DNA of 64,000 bases from Saccharospirillaceae bacterium (lineage in GTDB: Bacteria; Pseudomonadota; Gammaproteobacteria; Pseudomonadales; Oceanobacteraceae): the NCBI GenBank assembly GCA_022448365.1, contig JAKVCS010000004.1:186001-250000 (forward strand), written 5' to 3'. Positions 55,696-64,000 of the stretch are shown here, one piece after another (the first letter of the stretch is position 1; every line of letters begins with the position of its first letter). The translations under genes and the position numbers were made by a program. The notes under the pieces were generated by a model, which made no database searches, was not told the origin of the DNA, and saw only the letters and a list, made by a program, of their open reading frames with translations.

Positions 55696-56610
55696 TCAGA
55701 TGCTGGTGCAGATGATGCGAACCAATGTCTGGGTTTTCACTTCCGGCAGATTCAGTTTGCCGTAGAACTCGGCCGGATCATGAACCGTCACTTGCTGAAA
55801 ACCATCCTGTTGAAAACCGGCTTTGATGGCATCGTCGCTGCGGTAATGCAGTGGCCACTGCCCGCGGGTGAAAAAGCCCACCAGTTTTTGCGCCAACTGA
55901 ACGTATTTATACGATGGGTGGTGAACAAAATCCGGGTACAAATCGGTCACATAATAACCTTTCGGAAATTGCTTCAGACCTTCAGCCATTTGAGACCAGA
56001 CCGTCTTAATGGTTGCCAGATCAAAATAGTTGACCAGGCCTTCGGTGACGATGACAGTTTTTTTGTTTGGATCGAGTTGTGATAGCAAGGCTTTAATCGA
56101 TTGCTCGCCACTTTTTTCCAGAATATTGCACGGCAATACCCGATGGTTTGGCTGGCTGCCAATGTTGTTCAGTAACGTTTTTTTCCGTTCTGCCATACCC
56201 GGTAAATCGCCTTCAATGTAGTTCAGCTGAGGGTATTTCTGTTTCAGACGGTAGCCGCGTGGTGATAATCCAGAGGCCAGCTCCAATATCTGCTCGACTC
56301 CTTGTTCCTGGATCAGTGTTTCCACCTGATGATCAATGACGGAGTGGCGTTGCAGCAGAAATATATCGATATCGGCACCTGCAACCAGGCGCAGAAACGC
56401 ATTGACAGGGGTTAGTGCGGCATTGGCAATCCGCCCCATTCCGGTGGCAAAGCCCGGCGCCGATAAGCCATGTTTGTACCAGACGTAGCCGGTGTAATGC
56501 GCTGAAATACTGATGCGTGAGGTATCTGTGCTGGCTGCACTGCTGGAATCAATCGCGGACGTCATGAAAAACCCGGGAGAATTATCATTGTTGTTAGTGG
56601 CAGTGAGCAT
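55696..56610 (-). CDS. Class I SAM methyltransferase, leucine carboxyl methyltransferase-like (COG3315)
   Basis: A 304-residue protein. SAM-binding motif is ILELASGLSPRGYRL; the second acidic motif is YIEGDLPGMAERKKTLL, and TVIVTEGLVNYFD is the post-motif III family signature. COG3315 enzymes methylate carboxylates or polyketide-like substrates. Substrate unknown. Start at ATG 56610; 56565 is also possible. Its 3' end faces the degenerate GGDEF gene. Confidence 0.82.
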   Translation of the reverse strand: MLTATNNNDNSPGFFMTSAIDSSSAASTDTSRISISAHYTGYVWYKHGLSAPGFATGMGRIANAALTPVNAFLRLVAGADIDIFLLQRHSVIDHQVETLIQEQGVEQILELASGLSPRGYRLKQKYPQLNYIEGDLPGMAERKKTLLNNIGSQPNHRVLPCNILEKSGEQSIKALLSQLDPNKKTVIVTEGLVNYFDLATIKTVWSQMAEGLKQFPKGYYVTDLYPDFVHHPSYKYVQLAQKLVGFFTRGQWPLHYRSDDAIKAGFQQDGFQQVTVHDPAEFYGKLNLPEVKTQTLVRIICTSI

Positions 56611-56686
56611 AACCGGAAAGCGGGTTCAGAGCCACGCCTTCAGTTGTGGCGATCTGACGTTACCCCGGTTGTTTTTAAGAGCCGGG

Positions 56687-56929
56687 TTACTGATTCTGGT
56701 TCCGGTAATAATTCAGATCCTTTTGCGCACTGCCTAACTGATACTCCAGATCGGCTACGGTTTGTTGCAGTTCTTTGGTGTGTTCCACTTCGCGCTGGTG
56801 CTGTTCGAGCACCTGTTGCATGTCCTGCTTGGCGGTTTCTACCTCATTTTTCCAGCGGCGACTGAGCTGAAAGCCCACCAAGCCACCGCCAATTACCATG
56901 CCCGCAATAATCGCAAATACCAGTACCAT
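56687..56929 (-). CDS. Small membrane protein with coiled coil
   Basis: An 80-residue protein with one N-terminal helix (LVFAIIAGMVIGGGLVGF) and a long coiled coil (VETAKQDMQQVLEQHQREVEHTKELQQTVADLEYQLGSA). It has a layout like YhcB/ZapG but no clear sequence match. Divergent from the DUF3549 gene. Confidence 0.75.
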   Translation of the reverse strand: MVLVFAIIAGMVIGGGLVGFQLSRRWKNEVETAKQDMQQVLEQHQREVEHTKELQQTVADLEYQLGSAQKDLNYYRNQNQ

Positions 56930-57038
56930 TGTTTTTGTCCATCATTTATCGGAATAACCCAAGAGTTTAACAAAGCTAGCCGCGTCTGACTCTGTTAAAA
57001 TGCTGCGTTTTCGGATTCACACAATTAAGGTAACGCTC

Positions 57039-58082
57039 GTGACTATAAGCCAGCTGGTTGAAGAAAGCGGTGCGCAGATGCGTATTTTTGATCTTGGCCG
57101 ACGCATCACTAAGATCTCAAAAAAAGACTTTGCTGATTTTGAGCAGCTTGGCAAAGCTTATCCAACACCGTATCTGAAACACGCCTGGATTGCGGTATTG
57201 AGCTGGAATCCGAAAAAGGCCGGGCAACACAATATCTGGTTTTTGAAATTACCATTGGATGAACAGAATATCCTCCAGCCAGGGCCTCGCGATGCTTTCC
57301 TGCAGCATTGGTTACGTGTGGTTGCGGATCCGGATAAAGAGCATGGTGAAGCGCCTTGTAGCTTTAAACCTGACCAGAATCGCATGGCCTACTTTCACGC
57401 GGTGTCGCTGATCACACTGGCTCAGCCTGCTACGCAGTACTACGCAACAGCGCGTGCTTATTTAAGCGGCGATCTGGGCTGGGACAACTGGCAGCAACTA
57501 GGATTACAGGGATTGGCCGAAGTGGTTGCCCGCATCGCTGAAGACAATAACGAGAGACTGCTGGCTCAAGCGATTGGCCAGATGCCAGCGGTGCCGCGCA
57601 ATGTGCTGCTGGGGTATCTGGAAAACAGTCAGCCTGGCCACGAGTTGACGGTCGCCATTAACGATTGCTTGTCGACCGTTGTTGCGGCTGGTCCGCAAGC
57701 AGCGGATCTGGCAGCGTTTGCCCGAGCATTGTCAAACAGTGTGAATGAACAGCAGCGCCAGCTACTGTTGCAGGCGATTCTGGCGCACCCGGTGAGTCAA
57801 TCGGTCGAAGTTCTGGCCGCGATTGGCAGTCGCTGCTGGCATGATTTGGAAGGTGAGCTGCTAAAGGCATATCTGGAATGTCTGGCCGTTAATGAGCAGG
57901 GAGACAATGCCTTCATGGCTCTGGTCGCTGATCTGATGACCTTGGCAGGGATGCGAGAACGCATTCTCACGGTATTCCGCAGCCCTGAGCGCAGCGACGC
58001 TTTATCCCGTGCAATCGGCAAGCTGATGAATCTGGTGTCTGCCAATACCGGTTCAGGCCCTGGTGGCGGTTCGGTGCAGTAG
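57039..58082 (+). CDS. DUF3549 family protein
   Basis: A 347-residue helical protein, opening with TISQLVEESGAQMRIFDLGRRITKISK, the DUF3549 hallmark. The rest is Leu/Ala-rich helical repeats. The start is taken as GTG 57039, with AAGG eight bases before it; a longer ATG frame from 57000 does not fit the family. It lies 9 bases from ychJ. Function unknown. Confidence 0.83.
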   Translation: MTISQLVEESGAQMRIFDLGRRITKISKKDFADFEQLGKAYPTPYLKHAWIAVLSWNPKKAGQHNIWFLKLPLDEQNILQPGPRDAFLQHWLRVVADPDKEHGEAPCSFKPDQNRMAYFHAVSLITLAQPATQYYATARAYLSGDLGWDNWQQLGLQGLAEVVARIAEDNNERLLAQAIGQMPAVPRNVLLGYLENSQPGHELTVAINDCLSTVVAAGPQAADLAAFARALSNSVNEQQRQLLLQAILAHPVSQSVEVLAAIGSRCWHDLEGELLKAYLECLAVNEQGDNAFMALVADLMTLAGMRERILTVFRSPERSDALSRAIGKLMNLVSANTGSGPGGGSVQ

Positions 58083-58091
58083 GCGTTAATC

Positions 58092-58541
58092 ATGGAGCTA
58101 TCGTCCAGTTGTCCATGTTGCTCCGGCCGATCCTACGGTGAATGTTGTTACAACGTTCACCACGGGGAAGCGGCACGGAATCCAGAGGCGTTGATGCGTT
58201 CGCGTTACAGCGCCTTTGCGATTGAAGATGCCGATTATCTGTCTGCCACTTGGCACAGCCAAACCCGACCACAAAATCTATCGCTGGAGCCGGATACACA
58301 CTGGCTAAGGCTGGAAATTGTCGATAGTTCAGAGCGTGGCGATGACGGTGAGGTCACTTTTATCGCAACGTTCCGCGAAAAGCAGGAATGGCTGCGCCTG
58401 AGCGAAACATCACGCTTTATTCGCGAAAACGGTCGCTGGTATTACCTGGATGGTAATGCCAGCTTTGAGACGTTTAAGCCCGGACGCAATGACCCTTGTC
58501 CCTGTGGTAGCGGTCAGAAGTTCAAAAAGTGCTGTGGCTGA
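58092..58541 (+). CDS. ychJ: YchJ family protein with two SEC-C-like metal motifs
   Basis: A 149-residue protein with an N-terminal [13 protein letters not shown] and a C-terminal SEC-C motif [17 protein letters not shown]. The middle has [23 protein letters not shown], an YchJ/UPF0225 block. SEC-C motifs bind zinc. Function is not well established. Confidence 0.92.
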   Translation: MELSSSCPCCSGRSYGECCYNVHHGEAARNPEALMRSRYSAFAIEDADYLSATWHSQTRPQNLSLEPDTHWLRLEIVDSSERGDDGEVTFIATFREKQEWLRLSETSRFIRENGRWYYLDGNASFETFKPGRNDPCPCGSGQKFKKCCG

Positions 58542-58565
58542 AAACGGGTTTCAGTAACGGATGGG

Positions 58566-58844
58566 TTAATCCTGCTGAGAGCGGGTCATGCCCTTCAACA
58601 ACATTCCCCAGGTCATTGCCAGGGCGCCAAGTGTCGATGCCAGCAGCATCAGATTAACGAATAAGGTGTTGCGCGCGTAATACGTCGATAAGGGCGCTTC
58701 AATATCGGTACACTCGCCATTGTCGAAGTTATAGTAACCTCCTTGTTGAGTGCACTCCGTTACTGCCGATAGCTCCAAACCATACAACATCACCAATAAC
58801 AGGCCAGGTAAGGCAAAAAGCAGCGACCCATAACGCAGCAACAT
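58566..58844 (-). CDS. Small membrane protein, two helices
   Basis: A 92-residue protein with two hydrophobic helices (LLFALPGLLLVMLYGLEL and LFVNLMLLASTLGALAMTWG) around a Cys-containing loop (CTQQGGYYNFDNGECTD), probably on the periplasmic side. GGAGAAATCGCC precedes ATG 58844. No known family. Confidence 0.75.
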   Translation of the reverse strand: MLLRYGSLLFALPGLLLVMLYGLELSAVTECTQQGGYYNFDNGECTDIEAPLSTYYARNTLFVNLMLLASTLGALAMTWGMLLKGMTRSQQD

Positions 58845-58976
58845 GGCGATTTCTCCGAAATTTTAATAGTAAAAGTACGATCTAACTTGACATAAAGGGG
58901 CTAATGTTTTCAGCTTAGCGACTAGACTACGCCTGAAAAATGATAATAACTGATGCCGCCTATTATGTTACGAGCT

Positions 58977-60062
58977 ATGAAACGAGCGTTTATTGTACCA
59001 GCCTTGTTACTGGCCTTCCAAAGCCATGCTGCTACTGAAGACCTGGACTCCCTGTTAACTTCGATTAAATCTGATATTCAGAATCAGCGCCTTTCCAGTC
59101 CGGCTGGTAACAACGCGCTGGAGCGAATTACCGCATTTCGCGAGCAAGCCCCGTTTGATTTCCGTGTTGTGCCACTGACTTATCAGTGGGGAGAGGCATA
59201 CGTGGCGCTTGCCGATGCAGCCATTGCTAAGGGGCAGATTGATAAGGCTCAGGGCTATCTCGATAAAGTTTGGTATGTTGCATCCCTGACTCCGGGTCTG
59301 GAAGAAATGCAGGCGAAGGTTGACGCGGCAGGACAGGGGGCAAAAACAGCGGCCAAAGGCGGCGCCAAACAAGCGGCTAAGACCGCGACTCAGTCAAAAC
59401 CCAAAGGTCCAAGCAAAGCTGAGTTAGCCCGTCAGAAGAAAGTGGCTGCAGCTGCGGCAAAAGAAAAAGCTCGTCTGGAAGCCGAGCGTAAGCGCAAGCT
59501 GGAGCAGGCCAAGCGCGAAGCTCTGGCCGAGAAGAAACGCTTACAGGCAGAGCTTAAGCGTAAACAAGAGCAGGAGCGTCAGCGTCGTCTTGCCGCGGCT
59601 AAAGCGGAAAAAGAGGCAGCTGCAAAACGTGCGGCAGCGGCAAAAGCACAAAAAGCTGGCAAGAAGGTCGTGGCCAAGGCAGCGCCTGTGCCGGTTGTTA
59701 AGACCGCAACTGCGTCTGAAGTGCAGGGGGCTCGTGCGCTGTGGCAGTCGGCTAAAGAAAATACGGCACCATTGGCCAGCTACCCGGTTGACGCTGAGAT
59801 GGTTGCTAATCGCGATCGCTCGATCGCCGAAAACCTGGAGCCGGTGTGTAAAGCCATTCTTGAGAACGACGCATCAGTGGTATTACACACTTCAGATAAG
59901 GCTGATTATCGTTGGCTGACGGTGCGTCTAACACTGGGCCTGCGTCGCCTTGATAGTTCCTTCCGTCTGCGCCACAGCCACCAACCGGCTACCGGTGATG
60001 AGCCCTTTATTACCCTTCACCCATCCAGAGGGGTGTCGCTGGTTCGCCAGGTTGAGCGCTGA
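58977..60062 (+). CDS. Exported Lys/Ala-rich coiled-coil protein (TolA-like stalk)
   Basis: A 361-residue protein with a signal peptide (RAFIVPALLLAFQSHAA). Residues about 115-240 are Lys/Ala/Glu-rich coiled coil as in TolA. A small C-terminal domain follows with VCKAILENDASVVLHTSDKADYRWLTVRLTLGLRR. ATG 58977 fits the signal peptide; an in-frame ATG at 58953 is the alternative. It is likely periplasmic; function unknown. Confidence 0.8.
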   Translation: MKRAFIVPALLLAFQSHAATEDLDSLLTSIKSDIQNQRLSSPAGNNALERITAFREQAPFDFRVVPLTYQWGEAYVALADAAIAKGQIDKAQGYLDKVWYVASLTPGLEEMQAKVDAAGQGAKTAAKGGAKQAAKTATQSKPKGPSKAELARQKKVAAAAAKEKARLEAERKRKLEQAKREALAEKKRLQAELKRKQEQERQRRLAAAKAEKEAAAKRAAAAKAQKAGKKVVAKAAPVPVVKTATASEVQGARALWQSAKENTAPLASYPVDAEMVANRDRSIAENLEPVCKAILENDASVVLHTSDKADYRWLTVRLTLGLRRLDSSFRLRHSHQPATGDEPFITLHPSRGVSLVRQVER

Positions 60063-60085
60063 GTTGACGCTCTCAGGTCAATAAA

Positions 60086-60129
60086 AGAGGCATAAAAAAA
60101 CCGGCGTCAGCCGGTTTTTTTATGCCTCT
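60086..60129. terminator. Bidirectional Rho-independent terminator
   Basis: A 20-bp perfect stem (60086-60105 with 60110-60129), loop GTCA, with core CCGGC/GCCGG and A/T runs of seven on each side. It separates the TolA-like gene and the phosphatase gene and fits both. Confidence 0.92.
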
Positions 60130-60131
60130 GC

Positions 60132-61649
60132 TTAATTCCGTTTTTCCGAAGCATCGTTTGCAGTCGTAAGAGCATAGTGCATGACGTGGTAAACCCAGTG
60201 TTGCTCCATCGTACCGCCAAACAGATGCGCCCAGGGACCAGCTGCATACAAGGCGACGTCTTCGCCGCCGTGAGTTTCACTTTCTAACGGTACCAGCGCC
60301 TGCTGCAAATAATCGGCTTGCTGAGCGCGTTCCGGATCAACCGAGGGGCGGTCCCCATGTTGCCAGTCTACGGCGCCGGGACCATTTCGATAGTTAATCG
60401 AGGTGTAATAACCACCATCGTCCAGTTTTTTTGCTGATGCCTCAGGCCGTCCCAGGTCATCGTTACCTTTCACCACGCCCAGCATGGGATTGCCGCGTGT
60501 GGCGTAACCTGCCAGCGTGAGTGTGTGGCTGTGATCGGCTGTGACAACCAGTAACGTGTCGCTCAGATCGATATTGTTCAGTAACCACTGTACTGTTTGA
60601 TGTAATTCCTGGGTTTCATTCAACGCTTTATAGCCACTTCCAGCGTGATGGCCATGATCAATTCGTCCGGCTTCAATCATCAAGGCGTAGCCTTTACCGT
60701 TATTGTGTTTCAGTCGCTGCAAGGCTGCTTTGGTTATATCCAGCAGGTCTGGGGTATCTGCTGCGCGTTGATCGATATAAGGCAGGTGTGAGCTGGAAAA
60801 CAGGCCCAGCCAATGACCCGACGTCAGATCAGCTTGCTGCAGTTGCTGTCGGGTCGTGATGACGTGCTGATCAGGGCTTTGTTGTTGCCAGCGCGTGAGT
60901 AAATTCTGTTGGTCCTGGCGTTTGCCGCCCTGGTCTTCTGGCAGGAAGTGACGTTTGCCACCGCCAAACACCACCTCTAACGCCTGAGTGTCGTTGCTCT
61001 GGTCAATCAGCTGCTGGGCGATATCGCGGCAGTTATCGGCCTTAGCCGAAGCACTGAGTTTGTCGTCGCTTTCCCAATTGCGTTCAACGCTGTGCGCGTA
61101 AAGTGCGGCCGGTGTTGCATGTGTTACTCGTGCAGTCGTGACGATACCAGTGGCTTTTCCCTGCTGTTCCGCCAGATCAAACAAGGTTGCTAGCTGATGT
61201 TGCTGACCTGAAGCACATTGGCCGCGTTGTGCGTTATCCGATATCGACAGAATACCCGCCTTGGTTTTGTATCCGGTAACCAGGGCTGTCATGGTGCCTG
61301 CGGAATCCGGGGTTTGCTGGTTGGTATTGTAAGTTTTAATCAAGGCGGAATAGGGCAACGTTTCAAAACTTAAACTGAACTCTTCTCCCAGTAGCCCCAA
61401 TTGCTGACCACTGTAAATTCGGGCTGCAGTTTGGTTTGCGATACCCATACCATCTCCGACCACCAGGATGATATTGTTGGCTCGACTGGTATTGGATTGC
61501 GGCGCTGCGGTGGCGGCCGCCTGTTGTCCGGAGGCAAACCATTGTGCAGAGCTGGTGGTATCTTTTACCGGCAGTGCAGGTTCACAGCCTGCTAACAACA
61601 GCGATGCCGATATGACAGCGATGGCTGGGGCAGTGGCTTTCAGTATCAT
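60132..61649 (-). CDS. Alkaline phosphatase, PhoA family, lipoprotein
   Basis: A 505-residue PhoA-type phosphatase. Metal motif VVGDGMGIANQTAA, nucleophile region PDSAGTMTALVTGYKTKAG (Ser), DHGHHAG, TADHSHTLTLAGY and THGGEDVALYAAG near the end. The lipobox LLLAGC makes it a lipoprotein. ATG 61649 is preceded by AGGAGCAATAAC. It is the second of two tandem, similar enzymes. Confidence 0.93.
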   Translation of the reverse strand: MILKATAPAIAVISASLLLAGCEPALPVKDTTSSAQWFASGQQAAATAAPQSNTSRANNIILVVGDGMGIANQTAARIYSGQQLGLLGEEFSLSFETLPYSALIKTYNTNQQTPDSAGTMTALVTGYKTKAGILSISDNAQRGQCASGQQHQLATLFDLAEQQGKATGIVTTARVTHATPAALYAHSVERNWESDDKLSASAKADNCRDIAQQLIDQSNDTQALEVVFGGGKRHFLPEDQGGKRQDQQNLLTRWQQQSPDQHVITTRQQLQQADLTSGHWLGLFSSSHLPYIDQRAADTPDLLDITKAALQRLKHNNGKGYALMIEAGRIDHGHHAGSGYKALNETQELHQTVQWLLNNIDLSDTLLVVTADHSHTLTLAGYATRGNPMLGVVKGNDDLGRPEASAKKLDDGGYYTSINYRNGPGAVDWQHGDRPSVDPERAQQADYLQQALVPLESETHGGEDVALYAAGPWAHLFGGTMEQHWVYHVMHYALTTANDASEKRN

Positions 61650-61650
61650 G

Positions 61651-63228
61651 TTATTGCTCCTCTGCACTGTGTGACGGGGTCAATGTTTGCGGACTCAGGG
61701 ATGACGGATTTGACGTTGGGAAGCCCAAAGCTCGGCGAATGAGGTGGTAAATGCTGTGTTGTTCCAGCAAACCGTGAAACAGCTGCGCCCCGGGCCCTTG
61801 AGCGTGCAATGCGACATCATCACTACCGTGAGTCTCGTATGATTTTTTCCCTAATGCGGCTTGATAAAAATCCGGGTCCATTGGGTTGGTCGCCTTATGC
61901 GGTTCGTTATGCCAATAGATACGGCCCGCCTGGCGATGAGCATGATTGGCCGAGCTACTGCCGCCAGCACCGTTGGCATAGCCCAGTGTGGTGTAGGGTT
62001 GATTATCCGCCGCCAATGTTAATCCGTTATTATGGCTGAAGCCCAATATCGGATTACCGCGCGCCGGGTAGCCAGACATTGATAGCGTATGGCTGTGATC
62101 CGCTGTGACGACCAGTAGTGTCTCGCTATTGGCTTGCTGTTCGGCTGCGGCAATCGCATCAGAGAACTCAACCGTTTCGTCCAGCGCCCGATGAGCGTTA
62201 CCCAAATGGTGGCCATGATCAATTCGGGCACCTTCCACGATCAGGATATAGCCACGCAGACGTTCCGCTTTAACTTTGTGTTGCAGGTAAGACACTGCAA
62301 CCTCCGTCATTTGTTGCAAACGCGGTTGGCTGTCAGGAGCATCTTGATGATAAGCCAGGTGACTGTTGGCAAATAATCCCAAAACCGGAGAGGAATCGTT
62401 TGTATCCAACATCGTTAGCTGTTGTTGAGTTTCAATATATCGACCAGCAGGAAACTGAGTCAGCCAGTCACGAATCAGATTGCCTTTATCCCGCTCGCCC
62501 GCTGTGTGTTCATCCGAGGTCACAAAATTACGTTTACCACCCCCCAATGCCAGATCTAATCCTGCGGGGTAGGCCTGATGAATCAACTGCCATGCGATAT
62601 CTCTGCACCCAAATTGTTTGGCTTCAGAGGTCAGGTCACTGTCGGCCTCCCAGCCACGTTCGGGTGAATGTGCATAAGCTGCGGCGGGCGTGGCGTGAGT
62701 AAGGCGCGCTGTGGTAACAATGCCGGTGGCGAAGCGATTCTGCTGCGCCCATTGCAACAATGTCTGTTGTTTGTGGTTTTGCCATCCTGCACAGATAGTA
62801 CGGTCTTGCTCTGGCCCCAGCGCGATGATACCGGCACGGGTTTTTACGCCTGTGGTGATGGCGCTCATCGTTCCGGCCGAATCGGGCGTTTGCTGATTGG
62901 TGTTGTAGGTTTTGATTAATGCGCTGTAGGGAAATGACTCAAAACTCAGATTGTTTTCTTCACCGCTTCTGCCCAGGCGTTGACCTTCAAAAATACGTGC
63001 TGCCGTTAGTGTGGTAACGCTCATACCATCGCCGAGGAAGAAAATCAGATTGCTGGCTTTTGACGGCAGTTTTGCCTGCTGCTGGCGTTGTTCCAGTCGC
63101 AGCGTTAGCCATTGCTGGCCCTGATGAAAATCCGGTGTACTGGATAACGCTCCTGAAGCATTACTCAATGGTGTCAAAAAAGTCCCGAGCAGCAGCAGGG
63201 AAGAGAGATAATGGCGGCGCATATGCAA
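61651..63228 (-). CDS. Alkaline phosphatase, PhoA family, exported
   Basis: A 525-residue PhoA-type enzyme with a cleavable signal peptide (LSSLLLLGTFLTPLSNA). Same catalytic blocks: FLGDGMSVTTLTAAR, TPDSAGTMSAITTG, DHGHHLGNAHRALDE, TADHSHTLSMSGY, THGSDDVALHAQG. It differs from the downstream enzyme by lacking a lipobox. The two share long identical stretches, including SALIKTYNTNQQTPDSAGTM, so they are a recent duplication. The pair lies 1 base apart. Confidence 0.93.
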   Translation of the reverse strand: MHMRRHYLSSLLLLGTFLTPLSNASGALSSTPDFHQGQQWLTLRLEQRQQQAKLPSKASNLIFFLGDGMSVTTLTAARIFEGQRLGRSGEENNLSFESFPYSALIKTYNTNQQTPDSAGTMSAITTGVKTRAGIIALGPEQDRTICAGWQNHKQQTLLQWAQQNRFATGIVTTARLTHATPAAAYAHSPERGWEADSDLTSEAKQFGCRDIAWQLIHQAYPAGLDLALGGGKRNFVTSDEHTAGERDKGNLIRDWLTQFPAGRYIETQQQLTMLDTNDSSPVLGLFANSHLAYHQDAPDSQPRLQQMTEVAVSYLQHKVKAERLRGYILIVEGARIDHGHHLGNAHRALDETVEFSDAIAAAEQQANSETLLVVTADHSHTLSMSGYPARGNPILGFSHNNGLTLAADNQPYTTLGYANGAGGSSSANHAHRQAGRIYWHNEPHKATNPMDPDFYQAALGKKSYETHGSDDVALHAQGPGAQLFHGLLEQHSIYHLIRRALGFPTSNPSSLSPQTLTPSHSAEEQ

Positions 63229-63343
63229 AGTCCTGTAAACATCACGGAGGGCAGTCTATATCCGACATCAGGGTGACTGCAAAACGTAATCAGCGTGTTA
63301 CACTGCACACACTTTTTTTGTCGATTTTTATTGTTAGATTTTT

Positions 63344-64000
63344 ATGCGTTTGTTTAATCGTTTGTTCAGTGTTTTAGCGGTGTCTCTTTCTTTCTCTGTC
63401 AGTGCTGCTGTTATTGTGCCATCGGTGCCCCAGCTTGATGCTACTGCCTACGTCCTGATGGATGCCGATAGCGGCAAAATTCTGGTGGAAAAAAATGCGG
63501 ATAAGCAAATACCACCGGCCAGCCTGACCAAAATGATGACCAGTTATGTTGCTGTACATGAACTGGCAATGGGGAATGTTGAAGAACAAACGCAGATTCC
63601 CATTAGCGTCAAAGCCTGGCGCAAGAAAGGCTCCCGCATGTTTGTCCGTGAAGGCACTCAGGTACCGTTGATTGATCTGTTGCGCGGCATCATCGTGCAA
63701 TCGGGTAATGACGCGTCGGTTGCTGTGGCGGAATATTTCTCCGGCTCAGAAGATGCCTATGCTGAATGGATGAATCAGTACGCCGAGCGTTTCGGAATGA
63801 CCAATACTCAGTTTAAAAACGCCACTGGCTGGCCGGCAAAAGGTCATTATTCCTCTGCGGGTGATATGGCACGACTGGCATTACGCATCATAAAAGATCA
63901 TCCGGAATATTATCAGCTGTATGCCGAAAAGTACTTTGAATACAACAATATTCGCCAACCTAACCGTAACAAGCTGCTGTGGCGTGATCCGAGTGTTGAT
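63344..64000 (+). CDS. dacA: D-alanyl-D-alanine carboxypeptidase (PBP5 type), 3' end outside window
   Basis: The frame opens at ATG 63344 and runs off the right edge, about 219 residues. A signal peptide is followed by ASLTKMMTSYV (catalytic Ser60-Lys63) and SGND (Ser120-Asn122); the KTG box lies beyond the window. It trims pentapeptides of peptidoglycan. In Pseudomonas it follows rlpA directly; here it is far away and on the other strand. Confidence 0.95.
   Translation, partial: MRLFNRLFSVLAVSLSFSVSAAVIVPSVPQLDATAYVLMDADSGKILVEKNADKQIPPASLTKMMTSYVAVHELAMGNVEEQTQIPISVKAWRKKGSRMFVREGTQVPLIDLLRGIIVQSGNDASVAVAEYFSGSEDAYAEWMNQYAERFGMTNTQFKNATGWPAKGHYSSAGDMARLALRIIKDHPEYYQLYAEKYFEYNNIRQPNRNKLLWRDPSVD

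Noticed and set aside
63229-63343. Possible Pho box before the alkaline phosphatase genes
   Set aside because: Half-sites with 11-base spacing look weak (GTGTAAC and TGATTAC); below what I would call.
1-64000. CRISPR arrays, insertion sequences, phage genes, tRNA or rRNA genes
   Set aside because: None seen: no repeated direct-repeat pattern, transposase, integrase or recognisable RNA gene.

Overview
The window reads as chromosomal DNA from a marine-type gammaproteobacterium of the Oceanospirillales/Pseudomonadales sort. The best clue is the gene order proA-nadD-rsfS-rlmH-mrdA-rodA-mltB-rlpA, which matches the Pseudomonas arrangement. DUF2788, DUF3549 and DUF4404 small proteins, an Anr-type box before a ccoM-like gene and many signalling proteins fit the same group. 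Base composition is balanced and even. I see no insertion sequence, prophage, integron, CRISPR array, rRNA or tRNA gene. The genus is not decidable from this stretch; a relative of Thalassolituus or Oceanobacter is a guess.

Layout. 1-3 kb: the end of an inositol-monophosphatase gene and a PAS-GGDEF-EAL protein. 3-10 kb: tesA divergent from a YbbA/YbbP ABC exporter, then a COG0523 zinc-type GTPase overlapping a secreted nuclease. 10-16 kb: a solute-binding protein, a Fur-box-preceded flavodoxin operon, a VanZ-like protein, a PEBP protein, and a four-gene operon with a FetB-type permease and an AraC regulator. 16-23 kb: a complete heme-uptake operon (TonB receptor, two-unit HmuY-like lipoprotein, HmuS, HmuT, HmuU, HmuV) behind a candidate Fur box. 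23-27 kb: dinB with a clear LexA box, then a PAP2 phosphatase/GT4 glycosyltransferase pair and an AraC regulator. 27-39 kb: mostly unknown small proteins, a TetR regulator, an LhgO-like oxidase, an AbgT transporter, a CBS protein, a Fis-type regulator and a second GT4 enzyme.

39.7-45.6 kb holds the most unusual locus: a CHASE2 class III adenylate cyclase, a large secreted FecR-domain protein with a glycine-rich beta-strand C-terminus, a TPR/beta-barrel protein of the SLAM (DUF560, type XI secretion) kind, and a free-standing cyclic-nucleotide-binding protein. I infer a cAMP-linked surface secretion or sensing module. A 39-residue ccoM-like gene with an Anr box follows.

46-53.6 kb is the cell-elongation cluster. 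53.7-55.7 kb has two overlapping membrane proteins with degenerate GGDEF domains. 55.7-60 kb has a methyltransferase, DUF3549, YchJ and a Lys/Ala-rich exported protein. 60-63.2 kb has two tandem PhoA-type alkaline phosphatases, and the window ends inside dacA, which in Pseudomonas sits next to rlpA but here lies about 17 kb away.

Two regulatory themes link distant genes. Iron: Fur-like boxes stand before the flavodoxin operon and the heme operon. Phosphate: 7-4-7 Pho-box-like repeats stand before both GT4 genes, and phosphatases and a secreted nuclease are nearby, which suggests membrane-lipid remodelling under phosphate limitation. All functional calls rest on reading motifs by eye; no database search was run.
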